From Pararoseomonas baculiformis (lineage in GTDB: Bacteria; Pseudomonadota; Alphaproteobacteria; Acetobacterales; Acetobacteraceae): a stretch of DNA of 64,000 nucleotides. Shown here piece after piece: positions 6,967-15,847 of this stretch. Position 1 is the first letter of the stretch. Every line of letters begins with the position of its first letter. The DNA lies in NCBI RefSeq assembly GCF_017813395.1, contig NZ_JAGIZB010000001.1:1-64000 (forward strand), given 5' to 3'. The translations under genes were made by a program, and so were the position numbers. The notes beneath the pieces are model-generated. The model made no database searches and was not told the origin of the DNA. It worked only from the letters and a program-made list of their open reading frames with translations.

Positions 6967-7362
6967 ATGCTGGCCAACATGAGGCGTTTCCAGGCTCTGG
7001 ATCTAGCTGCGGACGGGCGTCGCGCCAGGAGGTTGTTCTCTGCCGCGCTCATGTCTGACACGAAGTGGCGGAGGCTGTTCGAAGCCGTCCAGAGCGGGCG
7101 CGGCGACCTGAAACGGATGACGGTCAAGTTCATCAACATGGACGAACCGCGACCAATGCGGTTTCCGCCAAGCCTCGAAGTGCCGCGTCCGTATGTGGAC
7201 ACGATCGAGTTCGGACCTATCGCCCTCCGCTCGATTGAATGGATCGAGTTTGCTGGCGACCTCACCGGCATGCTCCAGTCTATCGGCCGTTTCCCGACTG
7301 AGATTCGCGAGGGACGCACCCGGGTGGTCGGCTATACTCACCGCTCTGCGTCAGTGAGATAA
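6967..7362 (+). CDS. DUF6678-like protein
   Basis: This is a 131-residue cytosolic protein. The segment RRLFSAALMSDTKWRRLFEA matches the start of DUF6678 proteins, which carry an '...MNDTKWRxL' block, then a central strand region (LKRMTVKFINMDEPRPM) and a '...IExIEF' motif near the C terminus (SIEWIEFAGDL), both seen here. I chose the ATG at 6967 because GGAG lies 7 bases upstream and the family usually has a leader before MNDTKW. The role of the family is unknown; members often occur as isolated genes in accessory DNA. It stands alone here. Confidence 0.55.
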   Translation: MLANMRRFQALDLAADGRRARRLFSAALMSDTKWRRLFEAVQSGRGDLKRMTVKFINMDEPRPMRFPPSLEVPRPYVDTIEFGPIALRSIEWIEFAGDLTGMLQSIGRFPTEIREGRTRVVGYTHRSASVR

Positions 7363-7428
7363 CGACCCGTCCCTTCGGAGCTGACCGGCAGGACTCAGGC
7401 TCTGGCGCCGACATCATGCGGCGCCGCA

Positions 7429-7515
7429 CCCTGCCCGAAAACATTTCTTTTCGGGCAGGGTAACGGCGTGCTTGATTTCAAACGTGAAATCCCGCTCAAA
7501 AACCCCTGCCCGAAA
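7429..7515. repeat. Palindromic repeats, probable recombinase site (res-like)
   Basis: A perfect 13-bp inverted repeat (CCCTGCCCGAAAA at 7429-7441 and its complement at 7448-7460) is followed by a second palindrome GATTTCA-AACG-TGAAATC at 7474-7491 and a third direct copy of CCCTGCCCGAAA at 7504-7515. These sit immediately before and inside the start of a serine recombinase, where the crossover and binding sites of resolvases usually lie. The link to the recombinase is inference from position. Confidence 0.5.
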
Positions 7516-7852
7516 TTGCCTGCCTGAAATCCCCGTCCCGGATGGGCCGGAGCGGGCCCAGACCCTCGACTTGCTGCCCGATGCACCTCCTGGCCCTCGG
7601 ATCATCGGTTACGTCCGGGTCTCGACCGCTGACCAGTCCATCGACCTGCAGCGGAACGCCCTTATCGCCGCCGGCGCCGCAGTCATTCATGCCGACGAAG
7701 GGATCTCAGGAGCCGCCCCCGACCGGCCCGGCCTCCTGACCGCTCTGCAGGACCTCCGGCCCGGGGACATGCTGACCGTCTGGAAGCTGGACCGCCTGGG
7801 CCGCACCGCGATCGACAGCCTGTCTGCATCCCGCGAGGCTGAGGCCTCGTAG
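7472..7852 (+). pseudogene. Truncated serine recombinase (resolvase/invertase family)
   Basis: After a ~43-residue leader comes the resolvase catalytic domain: IIGYVRVSTADQ with catalytic Ser51, then LQRNALIAAGA, DEGISGA, RPGLLTALQDLRPGDML and WKLDRLGR. The domain breaks off after about residue 116. The frame then runs into antisense transposase sequence and stops at 7852, so the end of the catalytic domain, the long E-helix and the DNA-binding HTH are missing. A complete protein would have about 180-200 residues. The likely cause is insertion or deletion involving the adjacent IS5-like element, with the junction near 7820. It is probably inactive. Confidence 0.75.
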
Positions 7853-8497
7853 ACGCCGCGTGTATCGGAGGCCCCATCGCCGCTGATCATCCCGATCCGC
7901 TCAGCCCTCGGCACCTGGGCCAGCAGGCCCGGCACGATCTCACCATCCCCGTGCCGGTGGTCCGTCATCTCGACCGCCCTGACCTCGTGGCTGTCCGCAT
8001 CGATCACCAGATGGACCTTGTGCTAGACCCGGTGCTTGTCGGCCCCGTGCTTTCTGACCTTCCACTCGCCCTCGCCGAGCACCTTCGACCCTGTACTGTC
8101 GATCACGAGGTGCAGTGGGCCACCTCGGGCACGGTAGGGGATCGTGACCGTCAGATCCCTCTGACGCCGCGAGAGCGTGCTAGTGCGGCACTCTCCAGTC
8201 CAGGCCAGCGATGCCGATCACGCTTCCCGCCATCCCCTGGGCCGCCCGCAATGGGAGCTGGAAGAGAACCGTCAGCATCAGCACCGCCTGGATCGCCGCA
8301 TCCGTGAAGACCCGCGGCCGGCCCCGCCGGCCCGTGCCCTTCACCCCGTGCCAGACCAGATCGGGCGAGATCCAGACTGTCAGGTCACCGCGCGCTACCA
8401 GCGCCCGATCGTACTCCCGCCAGTTCCGCGTCCGGTACCGCCGCCGCGGCCGGCTACCACCCGAACCAACCTCTACCTTGGCTCCCTCCAGCGCTGA
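7821..8497 (-). pseudogene. Degenerate IS5-family transposase
   Basis: Read on the minus strand, the region encodes a DDE transposase of the IS5/IS903-like type: NWREYDRALVARGDLTVWIS, GRPRVFTDAAIQAVLML, LFQLPLRAAQG, IAGLDWRVPH, then IPYRARGGPLHLVIDSTGSK, EGEWKVRKHGADKHRV, HKVHLVIDADSHEVRAVEM and DGASDTRGVYEA. It is broken in three ways. A 2-bp loss causes a frameshift at about 8180, an in-frame amber codon lies at 8023-8025, and the C-terminal part with the last acidic residue is missing where it abuts the recombinase near 7820. Terminal inverted repeats were not found. Confidence 0.75.
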
Positions 8498-8707
8498 TTA
8501 TCGCAACAACGCCAAATAGAGGTGTCCGCGCGCTACCTTCCAGCGTAGCTAGGCCGACGTTGAGCATGCCACCAGAAAGAGACTCCTGCCGTTAATCTTT
8601 AAGAAACCCAGTATGATAGCATGTCGCCGTTAACAGCTGGAGGCGGCAGAAACAGGACTCGGTCGGCATCCTGCATCAGCGCGCAAATTCATTGATATCT
8701 TACGGCC
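8498..8707. other. Non-coding stretch
   Basis: No convincing gene is seen between the IS5-like relic and the leftward 332-residue gene. It contains some AT-richer sequence (around 8590-8630 and 8690) that could hold a promoter, but no clear element can be defined. Confidence 0.35.
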
Positions 8708-8738
8708 TTTCGGGTCTTGAGATAATCAAGACCCGAAA
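8708..8738. terminator. Perfect 13-bp hairpin, probable terminator
   Basis: TTTCGGGTCTTGA at 8708-8720 pairs perfectly with TCAAGACCCGAAA at 8726-8738 around a GATAA loop. It lies 11 bp beyond the stop of the leftward 332-residue gene, as expected for its terminator. The flanking A/T tracts make it potentially bidirectional, although no long U-run follows on either strand. Confidence 0.6.
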
Positions 8739-8749
8739 ACCAAACCAGG

Positions 8750-9748
8750 TTACTTGCCACGGTCTAATCTCGATTCATCCAGCGCGCGGGCACTAACTCG
8801 CCGGGGGCCCTGCTTGCGCATGGACGCGGGCACGAATTTTGGTTGATGCTCCCGAATGTCGTCGCGAGACACCCAGTCACCGATAGCTGCTCGGGCCTCC
8901 CGAAGAACTTCATCTTGGTTTGGGTACGGCTTTTCAGCTGCCTTCCAGTGCCCTGCGTGATCACGGAACCATTCAAAGAGAATCTTCGTTGCACTGGATG
9001 GGCGAGGTGGCCTCTTCGCCGGCGCGCTCGGTGGTCCGTCAGGCTGGTGGAGCTTCACCGCAGCCCCGCGCACCAGAGCCAACTCCTCGGGCGTGAAGAC
9101 ACGGACCTGAACTAGTGACTTGCCGCCGGGGTCGACTGGCGCCGCGCTATCATCTCCGAGCCTGAAACGCCATTGCTCGAGTAGGGCTCCGCTGACCTCC
9201 TCGTAGTGCCCCGAAGGAGAGGCTGGAGGCGTGATGCCGGCGATCACCAGCTTGCCGTGGTAGGCTGCGTCCAAGACTGGAGTGAGCAGCGAGTGCTCCA
9301 CATCGCGGGTGAGTAGCCGTCCCGCCAAGCTAAAAAGCACCTCGAAAGACTGTCTGCCAAACATGTCTAGGACAGCGGCGCTGAGGGTCCGACCGGGGAC
9401 GCTCTGTTGGTCTTTATGCGTGAACCGCAAAAACTGGAGGCGTGTAAGGCTCCTGCCCGTTAGCTGGAGCAGAACGTCGCTGGGGCTCCTGGGGTCCAGA
9501 GCTCCGTAGTCTAGGATCAAGGGACGATCACCCTCGACCTCCTGATCTCCACGTAGCAAGACAGGCCTGAACCGGCGGAGCTTTGCCCAATTCTCGTCGG
9601 ACGGGTTTCTTCGGAAGGCGTCCACCTCTGCCGTCAACAGGATCTCGTACCGCTTCCCGTCCGGGGCGAGGTCAATCTGGAACGGGCACAGCGCCGGACC
9701 GCCATCAAGGTCGGTCGACGAGGGAATCCGCAGATCTGGTTGCCGCAT
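8750..9748 (-). CDS. Hypothetical 332-residue protein next to tRNA-Arg
   Basis: This is a cytosolic protein of 332 residues without signal peptide or membrane segments. The N-terminal ~170 residues look alpha/beta (ALCPFQIDLAPDGKRYEILL; FRPVLLRGDQEVEGDRPLIL; RLQFLRFTHKD). A middle part contains HYEEVSGALLEQWRFRLGDD. The basic C terminus (~250-332) has a helical WFRDHAGHWKAAEKPYPNQDE segment that could bind DNA, and ends in RKQGPRRVSARALDESRLDRG. No known family or catalytic motif is recognised. It is the last gene before the 3' end of tRNA-Arg, a position often held by genes of integrated elements, but it has no tyrosine-recombinase R...HxxR...Y pattern. It is probably monocistronic, with a hairpin terminator downstream. 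Confidence 0.6.
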   Translation of the reverse strand: MRQPDLRIPSSTDLDGGPALCPFQIDLAPDGKRYEILLTAEVDAFRRNPSDENWAKLRRFRPVLLRGDQEVEGDRPLILDYGALDPRSPSDVLLQLTGRSLTRLQFLRFTHKDQQSVPGRTLSAAVLDMFGRQSFEVLFSLAGRLLTRDVEHSLLTPVLDAAYHGKLVIAGITPPASPSGHYEEVSGALLEQWRFRLGDDSAAPVDPGGKSLVQVRVFTPEELALVRGAAVKLHQPDGPPSAPAKRPPRPSSATKILFEWFRDHAGHWKAAEKPYPNQDEVLREARAAIGDWVSRDDIREHQPKFVPASMRKQGPRRVSARALDESRLDRGK

Positions 9749-9816
9749 CTGCTTCCGCTACGCTTCCGGCGGTTAGCGCCGTCATCGAACGGACGAAGCT
9801 AACTTCTTGAAAAGAA

Positions 9817-9893
9817 TGGCGGACCCGATACGATTCGAACGTACGACCTTTGCCTTCGGAGGGCAACGCTCTATCCAGCTGAGCTACGGGTCC
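9817..9893 (-). tRNA. trnR: tRNA-Arg (anticodon CCG)
   Basis: On the minus strand the sequence folds into a 77-nt cloverleaf. The acceptor stem is GGACCCG/CGGGTCC with discriminator G and an encoded CCA (9817-9819). The D-arm has AGCTCAGCTGGATAGAGC. The anticodon stem TTGCC/GGCAA encloses the loop CTCCGAA, giving anticodon CCG (reads CGG). The T-arm contains GTTCGAATC. Its 3' end faces the accessory region, so it could have served as an attachment site. Confidence 0.95.
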
Positions 9894-9914
9894 GTGCCCT
9901 CTCCTTACAGCACA

Positions 9915-9944
9915 CTGTCGCCGGGGGAAACCCCCCGGCGACAG
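9915..9944. terminator. Perfect 13-bp GC hairpin between endolysin gene and tRNA
   Basis: CTGTCGCCGGGGG at 9915-9927 pairs perfectly with CCCCCGGCGACAG at 9932-9944 around an AAAC loop. It lies 8 bp past the stop of the leftward holin-endolysin gene and probably ends its transcript before the tRNA. There is no U-run, so it may need Rho or act as a 3' stabiliser. Confidence 0.6.
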
Positions 9945-9952
9945 GCACCGCA

Positions 9953-11200
9953 TCACGCCACCACTGGGAGGGTCGAGGGCCCGGCCGCCATGGCCAGGGC
10001 AGCCTGCCTTGCATCGTCTACCCGCCTGGTCCACCCGCGCCCGAACTGCCCGAAAGAGGAAAGGCCGCGATAGTAGGCGAGCCTTTCCTCCGCCAGGCGG
10101 GCGATCAGCTCCGGAGCCCGGCATGCGCCGGCCGCGGCGAGGGTGATTGGCCCCACGGCGCCATCCGCCGCGACGCCCAGGCAGCGCTGCAGCATGCGCA
10201 GGCTGCGCCGCGGCCCGGCATTCACCCCGAAATCGAACACCATCAGGTCGATCCCGGCCGGCAGCTCGGCGCAGCGCATCGGGTTCCAGTACAGGGCTCG
10301 ATAGATCTCCCGCGCCTCCGCCCGGGTCAGGGCTCGCACATCGTCCACGGTCACATCGGCCTCGCGGAACTCGGCCAGGGTGCGCCGGGTGATACCCATA
10401 TTCGTCGCGCCGCCCGGATCCGCGGGGTGGTTCACGAAGCCGCCCTCGGCCCGCAGCACCCATTCCAGGCAGGCCTCGAGCCGCGCTTCGCCGGCGGAAG
10501 CGGCGCCGGCGCCCAGTGAGACAGGCCGGATTGCCGCCTCCGCCCGCACCGGCACGGCGCGGGAACTCGCCATCGCAACCTGCGCCTGTTGCAGCTGCGT
10601 CCGGGCCTGGGCCTCCTGCAGCCGCCCCACGATCGCATCCTTGTCGCGGGAGGATTGGGAGGACCCGATCCAGAAATTCACCACTGCCGCGAAAGCCGCG
10701 CCCAGCGAGCCGACCGTGATGTTGATGATGGAGGCCACCTGCGGATCAAACCGGGCCCCGCCGCCCGGCCCCGGATCCAGCGTCACCAGCAGGACCAGCA
10801 CGGCGAAGAAGCCCAGCACCACCAGAGTGGAAACGGTGGCTGGCCCCCAGGCCAGGCGGCTGCCGCCACGCAGCATCTCCACCATGCTCGCGCGGGCTGC
10901 CTGGGTGTCCGAAAGCACGGCGCGGAGCCTCTCCAGCTCCGCCTGACGCTGCCCGGCCTCGCGATCCGCCAGAAGCCGCTCCCCCTCCAGCGCGATCTCG
11001 GCCAGACGGATGCGCAACGCCTCTGCCTTTGCCGGATCAGCGGCCAGGGCGGCGCGGGCGGTGGCCGGGTCCTCGGTGCCCGTGGCCTGGCGCACGGCCT
11101 CGGCCACGGTCCCGGCAACGGCACCCGCACGGTCCCCCGCGATCAGGCGCATGATCTCCGGCGCCAGGGAGGCCGCGAGGGCGAGGATGGGTAAGCCCAT
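9953..11200 (-). CDS. Fused GTA-type holin and GH108 muramidase (endolysin)
   Basis: This is a 415-residue fusion. Residues ~1-185 match the 'holin of 3 TMs, gene-transfer release' type: hydrophobic segments near 5-20, 121-140 (ATVSTLVVLGFFAVLVLLVT) and 155-178, separated by a charged helix. Residues ~240-330 are a glycosyl hydrolase 108 muramidase with EGGFVNHPADPGG and the catalytic Glu252. Residues ~330-400 are the matching C-terminal peptidoglycan-binding part (DFGVNAG...QRCLGVAADGAVGP). It cuts peptidoglycan glycan chains. The start at 11200 (MGLPILAL) is preferred to the longer frame because the extra N terminus is not conserved-looking. No phage structural genes are nearby, so it is either a prophage/GTA relic or a domesticated lysis or cell-wall enzyme. 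Confidence 0.8.
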   Translation of the reverse strand: MGLPILALAASLAPEIMRLIAGDRAGAVAGTVAEAVRQATGTEDPATARAALAADPAKAEALRIRLAEIALEGERLLADREAGQRQAELERLRAVLSDTQAARASMVEMLRGGSRLAWGPATVSTLVVLGFFAVLVLLVTLDPGPGGGARFDPQVASIINITVGSLGAAFAAVVNFWIGSSQSSRDKDAIVGRLQEAQARTQLQQAQVAMASSRAVPVRAEAAIRPVSLGAGAASAGEARLEACLEWVLRAEGGFVNHPADPGGATNMGITRRTLAEFREADVTVDDVRALTRAEAREIYRALYWNPMRCAELPAGIDLMVFDFGVNAGPRRSLRMLQRCLGVAADGAVGPITLAAAGACRAPELIARLAEERLAYYRGLSSFGQFGRGWTRRVDDARQAALAMAAGPSTLPVVA

Positions 11201-11337
11201 GGATGGATTCCTGCCAAAGAACGAAGCAGGAATGTATACGCAACGATTATAGGAATACAAGCCTTTTCGTCGCGACCGCCTTGTTCACCGGCCCAGGAAA
11301 GGCTCATTCTGTCGCCCCGCCCGAAGGTGCCCTTCCG

Positions 11338-12663
<1,326 letters not shown>

Positions 12664-12672
12664 TGGACGAAC

Positions 12673-12701
12673 CGGCCGGGGCCACCGCCCCGGCCGTTTT
12701 T
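12673..12701 (+). terminator. Rho-independent terminator after the aminotransferase
   Basis: CGGCCGGGGC at 12673-12682 pairs with GCCCCGGCCG at 12687-12696 around a CACC loop and is followed by TTTTT. This is a textbook intrinsic terminator 10 bp after the aminotransferase stop. Confidence 0.9.
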
Positions 12702-12736
12702 GTTTCTGGGGTCCGCCAGCACGGGGGGTCGAAGCG

Positions 12737-14287
12737 TTGCACCGGATATCCGCATTGGTGGTTGCCCTGGCCGCAACCCTCGCCACCACCACGGCGGAGG
12801 CGCAGACCCTGACCTTCGGCAACAACGCCACGGTCACCAGCCTGGACCCGCATTTCTACACGGCCACGCCGAATGTCGAGGTGACGCGCCAGATCTTCGA
12901 TGGCCTCACCACGCTCCGGGCGGATGGCAGCATCGGCCCGGGCCTTGCCACATCCTGGCGCTCCGTTGGCCCGGAAGTGTGGGAGTTCCACCTGCGGCCC
13001 GAGGCTCGGTTCCATGACGGCACGCCCTTCACCGCCGAGGACGTGGCCTTCACCATCGACCGCGTGCCGAACGTGCCGAACTCGCCCGGCTCTTTCGTCA
13101 TCTTCACCTCCAGCATCGCGCGGGTGGAGGTGGTGGACCCCCATACGGTCCGCCTGCACACCAAGGGGCCGGACCCGCTGGTGCCCGCCAATCTCTCCTG
13201 GGTGGGAATGCTCAGCCGCAGCATCCACGGCAACGCCACGACACAGGGCTTCAACGACGGCACGCTCGCCATCGGCACGGGCGCCTATCGCTACGTCTCC
13301 TACGCCCCTGGGGAGCGCGTGGAGCTGGCGCGCAACGACACCTGGTGGGGCCCGCGCCCGCATTACGAGCGCGCGGTGAACCGCACCATCCGCAATGCCG
13401 GCGCCCGCTCCGCCGCGCTGCTCTCGGGCGATGTGGACGTGATCAACGGCGTGCCCACCGCCGATCTCGCGCGGCTGCGCGCCGATCCCCGCATCACCGT
13501 GGCAGAGACGGTAGGGCTGCGCATCGTCTATCTCGGCCTGGATACGCTGCGCGACGAAACGCCCTTCATCACCGGCCCGGATGGTGAGAAGCCCGCCACC
13601 TCTCCCTTGCGCGATGCGCGCGTGCGCCGCGCCCTCTCCCTGGCGATCGACCGCGCGGCGCTGGCCGAGCGCGTGATGGAGGGCTCCGCCGTTCCCTCGG
13701 CCCAGGTCGTGCGCGAGGGGCTGAGCGGCCATGTGCCGGGGCTGGTGCCGGTGCATGATCCGAATGCCGCGCGCCGCCTGCTGGCCGAAGCAGGCTACCC
13801 GCAGGGCTTCCGAATCACCCTGCACGGGCCCAATGACCGTTACCCGAATGATGCGCGGGTGCTGCAGGCCATTGGCCAGATGTGGCAGCGCGTGGGGGTG
13901 CAGACCACGGTGGAGGCCCTGCCCTGGGCCAGCTATTCCGGGCGCCAGGGCAGGCGGGAATTCTCCGCCTATCTCCTCGGCGGCACTGCCGCGACCAGCG
14001 AGGCCTCCTACCCCCTCCGCTCCATCCTGAACCTGCGCGACGCGGCACGCACCAACCGCCGCTACGCCAATCCCGAATTCGAGGCGGTGCTGGACGAGGC
14101 CGGCCGCACCGCCGATCCCGCTGCGCGCGAGCCCTTGCTGCAACGCGCCGTGCGGATGGCGATGGAGGATGTCGCCATCGCGCCGCTCTATATCCAGAAG
14201 GCCATCTTCGCCGCGCGCCGCGGGCTGCAATTCGAGCCGCGCGTGGACGAGGTGCTGGATGTCGCCGCCGTCAGGCCGGCGCCATAG
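12737..14287 (+). CDS. ABC transporter substrate-binding protein, family 5 (peptide/opine type)
   Basis: This 516-residue periplasmic protein starts at TTG with GGGGGT upstream. A signal peptide occupies residues 1-23 (LVVALAATLATTTAEA-Q). Family 5 (DppA/OppA-like) features follow: TLTFGNNATVTSLDPHFYTA, QIFDGLTTL, WEFHLRPEARFHDGTPFTAEDVAFTI and SLAIDRAALAERVM. Such proteins bind peptides, opines or similar solutes and deliver them to a Dpp/Opp-type permease. No permease or ATPase genes adjoin it, so it is an orphan that may use the complete importer at 21.3-26.6 kb or another one. It lies between the transaminase and an M20 peptidase, and 31 bp separate it from the latter. Confidence 0.88.
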   Translation: MHRISALVVALAATLATTTAEAQTLTFGNNATVTSLDPHFYTATPNVEVTRQIFDGLTTLRADGSIGPGLATSWRSVGPEVWEFHLRPEARFHDGTPFTAEDVAFTIDRVPNVPNSPGSFVIFTSSIARVEVVDPHTVRLHTKGPDPLVPANLSWVGMLSRSIHGNATTQGFNDGTLAIGTGAYRYVSYAPGERVELARNDTWWGPRPHYERAVNRTIRNAGARSAALLSGDVDVINGVPTADLARLRADPRITVAETVGLRIVYLGLDTLRDETPFITGPDGEKPATSPLRDARVRRALSLAIDRAALAERVMEGSAVPSAQVVREGLSGHVPGLVPVHDPNAARRLLAEAGYPQGFRITLHGPNDRYPNDARVLQAIGQMWQRVGVQTTVEALPWASYSGRQGRREFSAYLLGGTAATSEASYPLRSILNLRDAARTNRRYANPEFEAVLDEAGRTADPAAREPLLQRAVRMAMEDVAIAPLYIQKAIFAARRGLQFEPRVDEVLDVAAVRPAP

Positions 14288-14318
14288 GCCAGAAGCCCAG
14301 GGGAGACGACAGCACAGC

Positions 14319-15719
14319 ATGACCGGCACGAGGGACGGCGCGATCGCGCGCGCGCAAGGGGATTTCGACACCGGCCGCTTCGTGGAGCGGCTGGCGAGGC
14401 TGGTGGCCGTGCCGACCGAGAGCCACCCGCCCCAGCGCAAGCCGGAACTGGAGCGCTACTGCCACGAGGTGCTCGGCCCCATGGTCGCCGAGCTCGGCTT
14501 CGGGACGCAGGTGCTGGACAATCCCGACCCCATCCATGGCCCCGTGCTGGTCGCGACGCGGATCGAGGACCCCGCCTTCCCCACCGTGCTCTTCTACGGC
14601 CACGGCGACGTGGTGCGCGCCATGCCGGAGCGCTGGCGCCAGGGGCTGGATCCCTGGACCCTGAAGGTGGAGGGCGACCGGATCTACGGGCGCGGCACGG
14701 TGGACAACAAGGGCCAGCACCTGCTGGGCATCGACGCCATGGCCGCGGTGATGGCCGAGCGCGGCGGCCGCCTTGGCTTCAACGTGAAGATCATGGTCGA
14801 AACGGGCGAGGAAGCCGGCTCGCCCGGCCTGCTGCCCTTCATCCGCCAGCACAAGGACCTGCTCGCCGCCGATGTCTTCATCGCGCTGGACGGACCGCGC
14901 GTCTCGCGGGAGGTGCCGGACGTCACGCTCGGCACCCGCGGCGGCATCGCCATGGACCTGGTGGTGAACCTGCGGGAAGGCGGGCACCATTCCGGCCATT
15001 GGGGCGGGCTGCTCAAGGATGCGGGCGTCATCCTCGCCCATGCCATCGCCAGCATCATCTCGCGCGATGGCCGCATCCTCGTGCCGGGCTGGACCCCCGC
15101 CTCGGTGCCGGAGGCGGTGCAGGCCGCCGCGAAGGCCGTTCGGGCCGAGGTGCTGCCCGGCGCCCCCGTGCCGGAGCCGGATTGGGGCGAGCCGGGCCTC
15201 AGCGCCTCCGAGCGGATCTATGCCTGGAGCAGCGCCATCGTGCTCGCCAGCATCTCCGGCCAGCCGGAATCGCCGGTGAACGCCGTGGGCGGCGCCGCCC
15301 GCGCCCGCATCCAGCTCCGCCACACGGTGGATGTGGAGGGGGACAGCGTGGTGCCCGCCCTGCGCGCCCATCTCGCCGCCCAGGGCTTCCATGAGGTGGA
15401 GGTGGTGCCGGTGACGGAGCGGGACATGTTCCAGGCCTCCCGCACGGATCCGAACGATCCCTGGGTCCGCGCCATCGCGGAATCCTTCGGCCGAACGGCC
15501 GGGCAGGCCCCGAACATCATCCCGAATATCGGCGCCTCCGGCCCCTCCGAGTTCTTCCGGCGGGAACTGGGCACGCCGGTGATCTGGATCCCCCATTCCT
15601 ATGGAGGCTGCGGCCAGCACGGGCCGGATGAGCACGGGCTGGGCACGCTGTTCCGGGACGGGCTGGGGCTGATGGCCGGGCTCTGGTGGGATCTGGGGGA
15701 GAAGGGCAGGCCGACCTAG
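14319..15719 (+). CDS. M20-family metallopeptidase (dipeptidase/deacylase)
   Basis: This 466-residue cytosolic enzyme has all M20 zinc-site motifs: FYGHGDVV (His95, Asp97), GTVDNKG (Asp129, which bridges two metals), ETGEEAGS (the catalytic Glu164/Glu165 pair) and LDGPR, with NIGASGPSEFF and the terminal metal-binding region PHSYGGCGQHGPDEH near the C terminus. Between lies the dimerisation domain (HHSGHWGGLLKDAG). M20 enzymes split dipeptides or N-acyl amino acids. AGGGGAGA precedes the ATG at 14319. It is co-directional with the peptide-binding protein, so uptake followed by intracellular hydrolysis is likely. The exact substrate cannot be read from the sequence; beta-alanyl dipeptides are one option given the nearby transaminase. 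Confidence 0.87.
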   Translation: MTGTRDGAIARAQGDFDTGRFVERLARLVAVPTESHPPQRKPELERYCHEVLGPMVAELGFGTQVLDNPDPIHGPVLVATRIEDPAFPTVLFYGHGDVVRAMPERWRQGLDPWTLKVEGDRIYGRGTVDNKGQHLLGIDAMAAVMAERGGRLGFNVKIMVETGEEAGSPGLLPFIRQHKDLLAADVFIALDGPRVSREVPDVTLGTRGGIAMDLVVNLREGGHHSGHWGGLLKDAGVILAHAIASIISRDGRILVPGWTPASVPEAVQAAAKAVRAEVLPGAPVPEPDWGEPGLSASERIYAWSSAIVLASISGQPESPVNAVGGAARARIQLRHTVDVEGDSVVPALRAHLAAQGFHEVEVVPVTERDMFQASRTDPNDPWVRAIAESFGRTAGQAPNIIPNIGASGPSEFFRRELGTPVIWIPHSYGGCGQHGPDEHGLGTLFRDGLGLMAGLWWDLGEKGRPT

Positions 15720-15847
15720 CCCGGCGCAACCGGCGCCAGGGGCGGGTCAGCCCCCCGGGCTCGCCCGTCCCTCCCCCCATGGTCCGGCCTGGGGAGGATA
15801 CCATATAACGCCCCGAACCTGCCCCTCCCTCCCCCGAGGCGACCCCT

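Noticed and set aside
7429-7460. The 13-bp palindrome before the recombinase as an ordinary terminator
   Set aside because: It is not followed by a T-run, the same CCCTGCCCGAAA unit recurs 75 bp downstream, and it adjoins a recombinase, so a recombination site is more likely; termination is not excluded.
14319-15719. Assigning the M20 enzyme specifically as ArgE, DapE or carnosinase
   Set aside because: All share the same metal motifs; the substrate pocket cannot be resolved from sequence inspection alone.
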